A stretch of DNA of 26,405 bases from Bacillota bacterium (GCA_023421735.1 JAEZSP010000032.1:1-26405); one strand, 5' to 3'. Shown: positions 16,073 through 23,885, numbered from the stretch's first letter. The notes: a model not told the origin generated them from the sequence alone. A program made the numbers and translations.

Positions 16073-17062
16073 CTACAGCCGAACGAGCCTCGTGCGGGAA
16101 GTGCGGTTTTCATGCTGCAGACGGAAAAATAACCAAAATATGCCCATGCCGGCAAATATGTAGCTCATAAACAGGTTCGGGATAAGAGTCTTAATCATCT
16201 CGGCACGTGCTTCCGGCATTTCCCACAACATGCGGATCATCGGGAATGTGTCGCTGAGGGTGAGCGCGTCGGATGCGGCGCCTATGGATTCCGCCAGGCT
16301 TCCGTCCATGATGGACCATGCAAAGGATGCCAACTCCCCCGCGATGAGCGCGACCGGGACCATAATGATGCTCACGATGATGACCATGCGCATGCGTCCC
16401 TTGCCGGGCTTGCCGCCCAGCAGTTTGTGACCGTAGTTTGCGCCCAAGCCGATCACGAACCCTGTAATGGACGCAAAGTAGCCGACCATGTAAAGCAGGA
16501 TAAACGGTATGGTGCCCACCAGTCCGCCCAGAAGTGCGCCGATTGACGCCAGCGGTCCGCCGCTCGGTTCGGCCGCCCTTGCATATTCCCGCTGACCGAT
16601 CTCGCGCTCATAGTCGTAACAGCACGCCTCGTGCATGGGCAGCGCGACGTTGTCCGGCTTCGCAAGTGCCCAGATGGTTTCCGCCCGCTTGACCCGATCC
16701 CCGCAATACGCGCAGCGCGAAGCCCCCGAGAAGCCCAGTTCAGCAATCAGAGGAAGTTCGGTCTCGATAAAGGCCTTGATCCGCTTATTCATGTCGATGG
16801 TGGCTTGAAAGATGATTTCGACCGTGCCACCCTTGGGATCGGACTCGATGGAGCGGATGGCGTACTTGCGCTTGGGCTTTGTGAGCGCGGCCTCGATGTC
16901 GGGCCATGCGCCTTCCGGCGCGCCGACATACAGGTTAAGCGCACGCCCGTTCAGGACATCCGAAATGGTCACGCCAAATCCGTTGATCACGCCATAACCG
17001 GCGTCCTTGCTGTCCTTGAGTCCCAGTTCATGGGCGAGTTTCTTCGCATCTCTTTTATACAT
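16073..17062 (-). CDS. Unknown membrane protein with CxxC...H..CC metal-like site
   Basis: 329 residues, not recognised. The N-terminal soluble part (1-165) has an alpha/beta pattern, then CAYC (117-120) and HEACC (144-148), which together could hold a zinc ion. The C-terminal half has about four hydrophobic spans (about 172-191, 194-210, 222-245 and 295-316) and ends in a basic tail. The architecture suggests a cytoplasmic zinc-ribbon-like sensor domain on a small membrane domain, which is inference. AAGGAG precedes the ATG at 6 bases. It lies 87 bases downstream of the DUF4867-like gene on the same strand and may share its promoter. Confidence 0.8.
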   Translation of the reverse strand: MYKRDAKKLAHELGLKDSKDAGYGVINGFGVTISDVLNGRALNLYVGAPEGAWPDIEAALTKPKRKYAIRSIESDPKGGTVEIIFQATIDMNKRIKAFIETELPLIAELGFSGASRCAYCGDRVKRAETIWALAKPDNVALPMHEACCYDYEREIGQREYARAAEPSGGPLASIGALLGGLVGTIPFILLYMVGYFASITGFVIGLGANYGHKLLGGKPGKGRMRMVIIVSIIMVPVALIAGELASFAWSIMDGSLAESIGAASDALTLSDTFPMIRMLWEMPEARAEMIKTLIPNLFMSYIFAGMGIFWLFFRLQHENRTSRTRLVRL

Positions 17063-17149
17063 TGGTTGCTCCTTGCATTGTGGTGCGGGCAGGCGGCTGT
17101 GATTGTCGTCCTGCGTACAGCCGTCGGTCCGGTTCCATTTTTGCTTGCA

Positions 17150-17767
17150 CTAAATCGCAATGTTCTCCCCCATGAGCCCCGCGTGCGCGCCTTCGATGCC
17201 GCTCTCCGGGTGCGCAATGAGCCACTTGTTCGTCGCGGTTAAAAGCTTTGGTTCGCCCGCCTGAACGGGCGAGAAGGCGAGCGCTTCGTTCGTGCCCTTG
17301 GGAAGCACCACCGCGACCTTGAAAAAGTTGTCCCCGGCGCTGATCGGCGCGTAATGAAGCGTGGTCGCGTACATTTCGACGAGGGTGCCGGCGGGCGCGA
17401 GAAACGCCTCCATCTTTGCCGTGTCGTAAGTCAGCGTTGCGGGGTCGACGTCCTGCTGGGCGCCGATCAGCAGGATGATGTCGGTCAGCGCGTAGTTGAG
17501 TTCGCTGTCGCGGTGGTATTCCACGGCGTTGAGCGTGTGGTTCTTGCCGTTGCAGTAGCCGATCTGAATGGGCATCCCGCCATAGAATTGCGTGGACAAC
17601 GCCCCAAACGCGTCCGTCGCCTCTAAAGTGGGTTCCGAGGGTACATAAACCACGTCATCCGGCGCGGGCGTTCCCTCCAGAGCCTTCGAAAGCGCTTTGG
17701 TGTCGATCCAATCGACCACCTTTCCATACTTTGCGAATGCCAGATCCGTGAGCTTTTGAATCTTCAT
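17150..17767 (-). CDS. DUF4867 family protein, cupin-like
   Basis: 205 residues. The opening MKIQKLTDLAFAKYGKVV, the YHRDSELNYALTD block, the segment MYATTLHYAPISAG and the closing stretch TNKWLIAHPES agree with the DUF4867 family of Clostridia, which looks like a cupin-fold relative of ureidoglycolate lyases. Family function is unknown; many members lie near sugar-metabolism genes, which is not the case here. The start was chosen because GGGAGG lies 9 bases upstream; the frame is open further up but runs into the promoter. It is divergent from argG. Confidence 0.75.
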   Translation of the reverse strand: MKIQKLTDLAFAKYGKVVDWIDTKALSKALEGTPAPDDVVYVPSEPTLEATDAFGALSTQFYGGMPIQIGYCNGKNHTLNAVEYHRDSELNYALTDIILLIGAQQDVDPATLTYDTAKMEAFLAPAGTLVEMYATTLHYAPISAGDNFFKVAVVLPKGTNEALAFSPVQAGEPKLLTATNKWLIAHPESGIEGAHAGLMGENIAI

Positions 17768-17798
17768 CCCATTTTCCCTCCCCTTTGTGAATATCATA

Positions 17799-17827
17799 AT
17801 TGTATCATTCCCGCACCGTACCGTCAA
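17799..17827 (-). promoter_or_regulatory. Predicted sigma-A promoter of the DUF4867 gene
   Basis: Minus-strand TTGACG (17822-17827), a 17-base spacer and TACAAT (17799-17804). Both boxes match consensus at five of six positions. Confidence 0.75.
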
Positions 17828-17866
17828 TAATTTACAGACAATATACATGAGTATTCGGATTAACGG

Positions 17867-17894
17867 TTGACATCCGGCTAAACTCCGCTATAAT
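17867..17894 (+). promoter_or_regulatory. Predicted sigma-A promoter of argGH
   Basis: Perfect TTGACA (17867-17872) and perfect TATAAT (17889-17894) with a 16-base spacer, giving a leader of about 38 bases before argG. So strong a promoter suggests that regulation acts by repression. Confidence 0.85.
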
Positions 17895-17904
17895 ATACAC
17901 ATGA

Positions 17905-17922
17905 TACGCATAAAAATACAGA
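17905..17922 (+). promoter_or_regulatory. Possible ArgR operator (ARG box)
   Basis: GCATAAAAATACAG (17908-17921) matches 11 of 14 positions of the core of the Bacillus ARG box as I recall it (GAATAAAAATKCAA). It lies just downstream of the -10, where a bound repressor would block argG transcription. Confidence 0.35.
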
Positions 17923-17938
17923 TCGTGAGGGTTTGCAA

Positions 17939-19144
17939 ATGGCTGAATTTAAAAAAATCGTGCTGGCGTACTCAGGCGGCCTTGACACGTCGATCATCAT
18001 CCCCTGGCTGAAGGAAAATTACCCGGGCTGCGAAGTGATCGCGGTCGCCGCAGATGTGGGGCAGGGCACGGAGCTGGATGGTCTTCACGAGAAGGCGATC
18101 AAAACCGGCGCCTCGAAACTCTATATTGAGGATCTGGTCGACGAGTTTGTGGAGGAGTACATCTTCCCGACGCTCAAGGCGGGCGCGAAATACGAGCAGA
18201 CGTATCTGCTCGGCACCTCCTTTGCGCGCCCGATCATCGGCAAGCGCATTACGGAGATCGCACTGGCGGAAAAAGCGGACGCCATCGCACACGGCTGTAC
18301 CGGCAAGGGCAACGATCAGGTGCGTTTCGAGCTGGCGATCAAGGCCTTTGCGCCGACGATGCCGGTCATCGCGCCGTGGCGCGTATGGTCCATCAAGTCC
18401 CGCGACGAGGAGATCGATTACGCGGAGGCGCACGACGTACCGCTCAAAATCAATCGCGAGACCAATTATTCCAAGGACAAAAACATCTGGCACCTTTCCC
18501 ATGAGGGTCTCGAGCTCGAAGATCCCGCCAACGCGCCCAAGTGCGCGCTTGAGATGGGCGTGTGGCCCGAGCAGGCGCCCGATAAGCCCGCCTATGTCGA
18601 GCTCGCATTCGAAAACGGCATTCCGGTGTCCGTGGACGGCGTGAAGATGAAGGGTGCGGACATCCTCAAAAAGCTCAACGAGGTGGGCGGCGCGAACGGC
18701 ATCGGCGTGATCGACATCGTCGAAAACCGCCTGGTTGGCATGAAGAGCCGCGGGATATACGAAACCCCCGGCGGATCAATCCTTTACTTCGCCCACGAGA
18801 TGCTCGAGCAGATTTGCCTCGACAAGCTGACGCTCCATATGAAGCAAAAGCTTGCGCTCGATTTCGCAGAACTCGTCTACAACGGTCAGTGGTACACACC
18901 CCTGCGCGAGGCGCTTTCCGCATTCGTGGATCAGACCCAGAAGGTCGTCTCCGGCGTCGTTAAGCTCAAACTTTATAAGGGAACCATCATGCCTGCGGGT
19001 ATGACCAGCCCCCATTCCCTCTATGACGAGGCAATCGCCACCTTTGACGAGGACGAGGTCTACAATCAGGCCGATTCCGCCGGGTTCATCAGCCTCTTCG
19101 GCCTGCCGATCAAGATTCAGGCCATGAAGGACGGCAAGAAATAG
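17939..19144 (+). CDS. argG: Argininosuccinate synthase
   Basis: 401 residues, normal length. It joins citrulline and aspartate using ATP, giving argininosuccinate, AMP and PPi, in the penultimate step of arginine synthesis. The PP-loop AYSGGLDTS is at 10-18, followed by ADVGQG, the [13 protein letters not shown] block that binds citrulline/aspartate, [21 protein letters not shown], the [10 protein letters not shown] block and [12 protein letters not shown]. The start at ATG 17939 has GTGAGGG upstream; a TTG two codons earlier is less likely. It is followed by argH after 140 bases containing a stable hairpin. Confidence 0.98.
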   Translation: MAEFKKIVLAYSGGLDTSIIIPWLKENYPGCEVIAVAADVGQGTELDGLHEKAIKTGASKLYIEDLVDEFVEEYIFPTLKAGAKYEQTYLLGTSFARPIIGKRITEIALAEKADAIAHGCTGKGNDQVRFELAIKAFAPTMPVIAPWRVWSIKSRDEEIDYAEAHDVPLKINRETNYSKDKNIWHLSHEGLELEDPANAPKCALEMGVWPEQAPDKPAYVELAFENGIPVSVDGVKMKGADILKKLNEVGGANGIGVIDIVENRLVGMKSRGIYETPGGSILYFAHEMLEQICLDKLTLHMKQKLALDFAELVYNGQWYTPLREALSAFVDQTQKVVSGVVKLKLYKGTIMPAGMTSPHSLYDEAIATFDEDEVYNQADSAGFISLFGLPIKIQAMKDGKK

Positions 19145-19200
19145 GGAAGGGTCGTTCCGGATCAGTCCGCTGTCTGGTGCAGTTTCATCTGCAAACGCGT

Positions 19201-19224
19201 CGTCCCGGGGGTTTCCCCGGGGCG
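19201..19224 (+). other. Stable hairpin between argG and argH
   Basis: CGTCCCGGGG-GTTT-CCCCGGGGCG forms a 10-bp stem with one G-U pair. No T tract follows, so it is unlikely to be a terminator. It could be an mRNA processing or stability element that sets different amounts of the two enzymes. Confidence 0.5.
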
Positions 19225-19284
19225 ATGGCATATCGTCGGGCGGATGCTCGTCCCAACGGTCCTCATCATTTTTGGAGGTGTGCT

Positions 19285-20661
19285 ATGAAGTTGTGGGAAG
19301 GGCGCATGTCGGGGGAGATCGACGAGCGGCTGAACAAGCTGAACGCGTCGATCGGGTTCGATATGCGCATGTATCGGCAGGATATTACGGGCTCCATCGC
19401 GCACGCGCGGATGTTGGGCGCAGCCGGGATCATCGAGCCGGGCGAATCGGAGAAGATCGTCGCAGGACTCGAAGGGATATTGGCCGACCTGCAATCGGGC
19501 GCGCTCGAGATCGATATGACGGCGGAGGACATCCACACGTTTGTGGAGGTCGAACTGACTGCGCGCATCGGCGACGCGGGCAAGCGATTGCATACCGCGC
19601 GCAGCCGCAACGACCAGGTTGCGCTCGACATCCGCATGTATCTGGCGGATGAGATCGACGCGCTGGTCGGCGGGACAAAGGCGCTGGCGGAAACAATCTG
19701 CAATGTGGCGCAGGGGCACTTGCAAACCGTCATGCCGGGCTATACGCACCTGCAGCGGGCACAGCCTGTGACGCTCGCGCACTATTTGATGGCTTATGCG
19801 CAGATGCTTTTGCGGGACATCGGCAGGCTCAATGACTGCAAGGCGCGTACGCTGATCATGCCGCTTGGCAACGGCGCGCTTGCAGGCACGACCTACCCGC
19901 TCGACCGGCGCATGGTCGCCGCGGAATTGGGGTTTTCGGACATCACGATGAACTCGCTCGACGGCGTTTCCGACCGCGATTTCGCGCTGGAGCTCATGTC
20001 CGCGCTCTCGATCCTGATGATGCACCTTTCGCGGCTGAGCGAAGAAATCTGCCTGTGGTGTTCCTGGGAGTTTAAGTTCATGACGCTCGACGACCGTTTC
20101 TCGACGGGTTCGTCCATCATGCCGCAGAAGAAAAATCCCGACCTCGCGGAACTCGTGCGCGGCAAGGCGGGGCGCGTGTATGGCGACCTGATGACGCTGC
20201 TCACCGCCATGAAAGGGCTGCCGCTTTCTTATAATAAGGACATTCAGGAGGACAAGGAGGCCGTGTTTGACGCGATCGACACGGCGGCGCTCTGTCTCGA
20301 GGTGACGGCGCCCATGCTCAAGTCCGCGACGTTCCACACCGACAACATGCGCGCCGCGGCGGCGAAGGGGTTTATCAACGCCACCGACTGCGCGGATTAT
20401 CTCACCAAAAAGGGCGTCCCCTTCCGGGACGCGTACAATGTGGTCGGGCGGCTCGTCCGCGCATGCGTCGAGAAGGATACGACGCTCGAAAAGCTCGCGC
20501 TCGCGGATTATCAGGCGGCGCATCCTGCTTTTGCGTCGGATATCTATGCGGCCATCGATCTTTTGATTTGCGTGGAAAAACGAGACGTGGAGGGTGGTCC
20601 TGCGCCTGCCGCCGTCGAAAGACAGATCGCATGGACGCGCGAAAAGCTCTCTGCGCGCTGA
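19285..20661 (+). CDS. argH: Argininosuccinate lyase
   Basis: 458 residues, usual length. It splits argininosuccinate into arginine and fumarate. Family marks are the N-terminal KLWEGRMSGE, the TARSRNDQVALD block, YTHLQRAQPVTLAHY, and the signature loop GSSIMPQKKNP (about 275-285) with the catalytic serine. GGAGGTG lies just upstream of ATG 19285; longer in-frame starts upstream would add residues unlike the family. It is probably transcribed with argG and ends at the terminator about 35 bases downstream. Confidence 0.98.
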   Translation: MKLWEGRMSGEIDERLNKLNASIGFDMRMYRQDITGSIAHARMLGAAGIIEPGESEKIVAGLEGILADLQSGALEIDMTAEDIHTFVEVELTARIGDAGKRLHTARSRNDQVALDIRMYLADEIDALVGGTKALAETICNVAQGHLQTVMPGYTHLQRAQPVTLAHYLMAYAQMLLRDIGRLNDCKARTLIMPLGNGALAGTTYPLDRRMVAAELGFSDITMNSLDGVSDRDFALELMSALSILMMHLSRLSEEICLWCSWEFKFMTLDDRFSTGSSIMPQKKNPDLAELVRGKAGRVYGDLMTLLTAMKGLPLSYNKDIQEDKEAVFDAIDTAALCLEVTAPMLKSATFHTDNMRAAAAKGFINATDCADYLTKKGVPFRDAYNVVGRLVRACVEKDTTLEKLALADYQAAHPAFASDIYAAIDLLICVEKRDVEGGPAPAAVERQIAWTREKLSAR

Positions 20662-20695
20662 TCCCCGCCCAAAGACGCCCTGATCGCATCCCCAA

Positions 20696-20744
20696 GGTCC
20701 CGTCATCTTTGTCGCCTGTGCAAAGATGCGGGGCCGCTCTTTTC
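20696..20744 (+). terminator. Rho-independent terminator of argGH
   Basis: CATCTTTG and CAAAGATG pair around a 9-base loop. The stem extends through CCCG/CGGG and GG/CC with one bulged T, and is followed by GCTCTTTT. Confidence 0.75.
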
Positions 20745-21020
20745 ATTGCGAGAGGCGGCGAACCAAAGCCTGGGTGCGCGCAGATTGTGTTCGCGCATGA
20801 AGGGTGGCTCTGGCCTGATCCCAATGCCGAGCGTGATCGTCGCCTCGGCGGATCTGGTTTCACCTTGTTTTGCCGATCTTGATGCGGCAAAGGCGCGGTG
20901 CCCAAATCCTCACAGGACAAGAAAAGCGCCTGCCTGCGTTTTCCATTCGGATGGACGGAAATGTCGGAAGCGTATGTGCAAATCCGCTTTGCGGCATAAT
21001 GGGAGCGGCATTTTACCCGA
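20745..21020. other. Unassigned stretch between convergent units
   Basis: I see no gene with a ribosome site here. Both strands have long open frames, for instance a Pro/Arg/Ser-rich minus frame with NKVKPDPPRRRSRSALG, but they run into argH and the small coiled-coil gene and look like shadows of GC-rich DNA. It may be a dispersed intergenic repeat or a decayed gene. Confidence 0.3.
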
Positions 21021-21021
21021 C

Positions 21022-21060
21022 AAAAAAGCGCATGGAGAGCATTTTCTCCCCATGCGCTTT
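21022..21060 (-). terminator. Rho-independent terminator of the small coiled-coil gene pair
   Basis: On the minus strand AAAGCGCATGG pairs perfectly with CCATGCGCTTT, extended by GGAG/CTCT-type pairs around a small loop, and is followed by TTTTTTG. Confidence 0.9.
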
Positions 21061-21065
21061 GTGAA

Positions 21066-21506
21066 TCAACCCTGCGTTGCGGCCGTTGCGGTCGGTTCCG
21101 CCGTGGGCGCGACTGTGGGCTTGACGGTAGGTGCGACTGTGGGCTTGACGGTAGGTGTGACTGTGGGCTTGACGGTGGGTGCGACTGTGGGCTCGGCAGT
21201 GGGGACGGGCGTCGGCTCGGCAGTGGGGGCAGGCGTCGCAAGGAGTTCTTCCTTCTGGGCCTTGAGCGTCTTGATTTCGTCCTTCATGGTGCTGATGGTG
21301 CCCTTATAATCCTTTGCGTCATACGCGGCCTGCATTTCGTCCAACTGCGCGGTGAGTTCTGCGACTTTCGCCTCGTATGTTTGAACCTCTTCGGCCTTCA
21401 CATTTTGAATGCGCACCTGGAAATAAATAATCAATCCAATGAGAAGCACGCAGGCGATGCAAAGGACGATGATGGACTTTTTCTGATTTTGATACTTCCG
21501 TTCCAC
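21066..21506 (-). CDS. Small membrane protein with coiled coil and Pro/Thr tail
   Basis: 146 residues, not recognised. A basic N-terminus, one membrane helix (about 11-29), a heptad-rich stretch (about 35-90, e.g. AKVAELTAQLDEMQ), then a Pro/Thr/Val tail (about 92-140) of PTVKPTVAPT units like those in the Cys/His repeat protein at 9845. The coil and tail should face outward. It starts with GTG, preceded by AAGGGAG at 10 bases. It is 38 bases downstream of a second gene of the same helix-plus-coil design, so the two may form a complex. Confidence 0.75.
   Translation of the reverse strand: MERKYQNQKKSIIVLCIACVLLIGLIIYFQVRIQNVKAEEVQTYEAKVAELTAQLDEMQAAYDAKDYKGTISTMKDEIKTLKAQKEELLATPAPTAEPTPVPTAEPTVAPTVKPTVTPTVKPTVAPTVKPTVAPTAEPTATAATQG
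21109..21192 (-). repeat. 24-bp tandem repeat in the Pro/Thr tail
   Basis: Three full units (21109-21132, 21133-21156, 21157-21180) and half a fourth. Read on the plus strand, the unit is GCGACTGTGGGC followed by TTGACGGTAGGT, with one or two changes per copy. It encodes eight residues of the PTVKPTVA kind. Confidence 0.85.
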
Positions 21507-21544
21507 GATCAGGCAGCTCCCTTCATTTCGTCAATTTTGTGAGA

Positions 21545-21838
21545 TTAGTCGGCGGTATAAGTGCCGGCCTCGATGGATGCGATGTCCGCGTTCAGCGCGT
21601 CGATGTCCGCCTGATATCCGGCGATCTTTTCATCGTTGGATGCGGTGTCATCTCCAATACCGGTGATGTCGTCACTCAGCTCCACCATCTGATCCCGGTA
21701 CGCCAGCTGCGTCTTCGTCTTTGCGCTCTTTATGTCGCCCGCGATGATGATCGCATAAAGAACGAGCAAAATCAACACTGTGATCAATATCCTCAGGATG
21801 ATTCTGTTTTTCTTGAGCGCTTTCTCGAGGTTCTGCAT
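21545..21838 (-). CDS. Small membrane protein with coiled coil
   Basis: 97 residues, not recognised. Basic N-terminus (MQNLEKALKKNR), one membrane helix (about 14-33), then a predicted coil to the end (about 45-92) with regular Ile/Leu/Ala spacing and many Asp residues. AAGGGAG lies 9 bases before the ATG. It is the first gene after an extended -10 promoter, followed by the 146-residue helix-plus-coil gene. The layout resembles small bitopic division or envelope proteins of the FtsL/DivIC type, but I see no specific motif. Confidence 0.7.
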   Translation of the reverse strand: MQNLEKALKKNRIILRILITVLILLVLYAIIIAGDIKSAKTKTQLAYRDQMVELSDDITGIGDDTASNDEKIAGYQADIDALNADIASIEAGTYTAD

Positions 21839-21871
21839 GATCGTTGACTCCCTTCGTTGTCGTGTGCATCT

Positions 21872-21880
21872 ATTATAACA
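21872..21880 (-). promoter_or_regulatory. Extended -10 promoter for the coiled-coil gene pair
   Basis: Minus-strand TGTTATAAT: a perfect TATAAT (21872-21877) preceded by the TGn element, about 35 bases before the 97-residue gene. There is no good -35, as is usual for extended -10 promoters. Confidence 0.65.
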
Positions 21881-21973
21881 TAGGTTTTATGCAAATGGAA
21901 GATCATTTATGTACGATATTACTGGAATATGATGCTTTCATTGACCAAAAAAAGTTCTTTTTCAAAACGATTT

Positions 21974-22007
21974 AAGCCCGGGTGGCAACGCTCGCCCCTG
22001 CCGGCTT
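21974..22007 (-). terminator. Weak hairpin after the P-loop kinase gene
   Basis: Minus-strand AAGCC and GGCTT pair around an inner GGC/GCC helix, followed by AAATCGTTTTG. The stem is imperfect. It lies 4 bases after the stop of the kinase gene, where a terminator would be expected. Confidence 0.35.
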
Positions 22008-22010
22008 GAT

Positions 22011-22502
22011 TCAGCCCATTTTGTTGATGATTTTTTGCGCGCACACAGCCGGAGAATCCCGAAATGTATCGACCGTCAAATCATATCCGCCTTGTGGAAA
22101 TAGATAGCGCTCGGACGCTTCTGCCGAGCCGGGGGCGCGGTCGCCGCGCGCCCGTTCCCGCCGCGCCAGTTCCGGTGGGGGACAGCTGACGCGGACGAGC
22201 AGGGGACGCTCAGTGCCGAGTGCGTCCAGAATCTGGCGAAAGATCCGTGCACTTGTGATGACATGGTCGATGATGATCCCATGCCGCGCATCGCATTGTT
22301 CGCGTATGCGGGCACAGATCTGTGGGCCGACTTCAAAGACGTCTTCCTCGTAGATCGGCTTGCCGACCGACATCTGCAAAAAATCATCGATCGACACGAT
22401 GGGATAGTCTCCGTTTTTTTGCAAAAGGATCGCCCTTTGCAGCGCTGTGGCCAGCGTCGATTTTCCGCTGCTGGACGGACCGTTCAGGAGGATCGCGCTC
22501 AT
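22011..22502 (-). CDS. Chloramphenicol phosphotransferase-like P-loop kinase
   Basis: 163 residues. The opening MSAILLNGPSSSGKST holds a Walker A motif (7-15). VSIDDFLQ, GIIIDHVI and the arginine-rich RRERARGDRAPGSAEAS lid-like segment follow, in the order of the chloramphenicol 3-O-phosphotransferase-like family. Members occur widely in bacteria that do not make chloramphenicol, so the real substrate is unknown and resistance should not be assumed. The ATG overlaps the stop of the flavoprotein gene by 4 bases (ATGA), which fixes the start. It is the last gene of a three-gene unit. Confidence 0.8.
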   Translation of the reverse strand: MSAILLNGPSSSGKSTLATALQRAILLQKNGDYPIVSIDDFLQMSVGKPIYEEDVFEVGPQICARIREQCDARHGIIIDHVITSARIFRQILDALGTERPLLVRVSCPPPELARRERARGDRAPGSAEASERYLFPQGGYDLTVDTFRDSPAVCAQKIINKMG

Positions 22503-23371
22503 GCCTGTTCCTTGCGCGCTCTGAGCGCGCGGACGGCCTCTGTCCCTGCGCGCGCGCCTTCGTACACTGCTTTTGCAATCTGCATCATGCCGCCGGTGCA
22601 ATCGCCTGCCGCGAACAGAAGCGGGATGCCCGACTGCATCTCTTCGTCGACGGCGATGCGGTTTCCGATGGTTTCCGCGCCCACTTTTTTGGCGAGGTCG
22701 GCGCTTCCCGCCACCCCCTGTGCGACAAACAGACCGCGCACCGGGAGAAGGTCCCCATCTTCGAATGCGACTGCTTCCAGCATCTCGCCTCCGCGCAGCG
22801 CCGCGATCTTGCGCGTGTCGACCTTCAGTCCCGCAGGCAGGTTTTCAATGGGCGCGCTGCCGTTTGTGACGAGTGTCACGGAGTTTGCAAGCGGCAATAA
22901 TTCGCGCGCCTCGTGCGCCGCATAATCGCAGCAGCCCAAAACCGCCACGTCCTTACCCCGATAGAAAAACCCGTCGCAGACCGCGCAGAAGCTCACGCCA
23001 CGTCCTTCGTACTTTTCGAATCCGGGGATTTTGGGCAGTGCGCGCGACGATCCGGTTGCCAATATCACGCTGTCGGCAGGCAGCGTCCCTGCGTTTCCGA
23101 CGACGGAGAAACGCGCGCCGTCGTATCCCAGGTTTACAACCTCGTCCTGAACGATCTTGACGCCCAGCCGTTCCGCCTGACGATGCCCGCGCGCAATCAA
23201 TTCCGCGCCTGCGATGGGCGTCTCCAGACCGTAGTAGTTTTCAATTTGATCCGCCTTTTCGAGGGCACCCGTCCCTCCGGCGATCACCGTCGCCTGCATG
23301 CCGGCGCGTGCCACATAGATGGCCGCCGAGATCCCGGCCGGTCCGCCGCCCACAATGACAATCTGATCCAT
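22499..23371 (-). CDS. Thioredoxin reductase-like flavoprotein lacking NADPH motifs
   Basis: 290-residue FAD disulfide reductase. It has the FAD motif GGGPAG (8-13), VILATGSSR, the redox pair CAVC (129-132) in SFCAVCDG, and the C-terminal FAD block AAGDCTGG. The second dinucleotide site is altered: LGCCDYAAHEA (145-155) replaces the usual GGGxSAxEEA, and VTLVTNG (165-171) replaces the VTLxHRRxxxR segment that binds the NADPH phosphate. This pattern fits the ferredoxin-dependent flavin thioredoxin reductases of Clostridia, or a related pyridine-nucleotide-independent enzyme. The start at MDQIVIVGG was chosen because AAAGG lies 9 bases upstream; the ATG three codons earlier touches that site. 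It lies between the NUDIX and kinase genes. Confidence 0.85.
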   Translation of the reverse strand: MDQIVIVGGGPAGISAAIYVARAGMQATVIAGGTGALEKADQIENYYGLETPIAGAELIARGHRQAERLGVKIVQDEVVNLGYDGARFSVVGNAGTLPADSVILATGSSRALPKIPGFEKYEGRGVSFCAVCDGFFYRGKDVAVLGCCDYAAHEARELLPLANSVTLVTNGSAPIENLPAGLKVDTRKIAALRGGEMLEAVAFEDGDLLPVRGLFVAQGVAGSADLAKKVGAETIGNRIAVDEEMQSGIPLLFAAGDCTGGMMQIAKAVYEGARAGTEAVRALRARKEQA

Positions 23372-23429
23372 ACGATTCATCCTTTCATGCCCTTCATGCC
23401 TTTTTCAATATACCGCGCGTCCCACCCTT

Positions 23430-23885
23430 TTAATCGTGCGAAGCGGCGTAATCCCGTACCTCGCGCAAGCAGGGTGGGGAGATCGGCTCCGGCAGGCAAC
23501 TGAGCGGGAAAAACTGCGCCTCATCGCTTTCCAGATGATCGGGCCGCATTTCGCCCTGATAATCGTGTGAAATGAAGAGAATGTCTACATTTGAGATCAC
23601 GTCGCCGTTTGGATAGATATGCGCCATGTCGGGACCGGAGTATACGCCGAACAGGCGCATTTCTTTCACGACCAGTCCCGTCTCTTCCAGAATCTCCCGG
23701 CGTGCCGCATCCTCTACCCGCTCGTCGACGTTTACCGCGCCGCCCGGGAACGCCCAACAGCCGTTATCCCGCCGTTTGTGCATCAGAATTTCGCCCCGCT
23801 CGCTCACGAGAATCACGCTCGCGCCGCAAACGAGGATCGGAACGCAGCCGGCCTTTGCACGCAGCACTTTCATGTATTCATGCAT
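23430..23885 (-). CDS. NUDIX hydrolase
   Basis: 151 residues. A complete Nudix box GX5EX7REXXEEXG runs from Gly49 (GGAVNVDERVEDAARREILEE, then TGL), binding the metal for hydrolysis of a nucleoside diphosphate linked to another group. Substrate cannot be told; YjhB/MutT-like members act on varied nucleotides. GGAGG lies 6 bases before ATG 23885. The gene begins only 17 bases after a strong terminator, with no promoter in between, so it relies on read-through or on a promoter further upstream. The flavoprotein gene follows after 58 bases. Confidence 0.88.
   Translation of the reverse strand: MHEYMKVLRAKAGCVPILVCGASVILVSERGEILMHKRRDNGCWAFPGGAVNVDERVEDAARREILEETGLVVKEMRLFGVYSGPDMAHIYPNGDVISNVDILFISHDYQGEMRPDHLESDEAQFFPLSCLPEPISPPCLREVRDYAASHD

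Noticed and set aside
19162..20706. 514-codon minus frame opposite argH
   Set aside because: Antisense to an unmistakable argininosuccinate lyase gene; no motif and no start signal.
22011..22502. Antibiotic resistance gene
   Set aside because: Similarity is to the chloramphenicol phosphotransferase-like fold family at large; the operon setting points to metabolism and resistance cannot be inferred.
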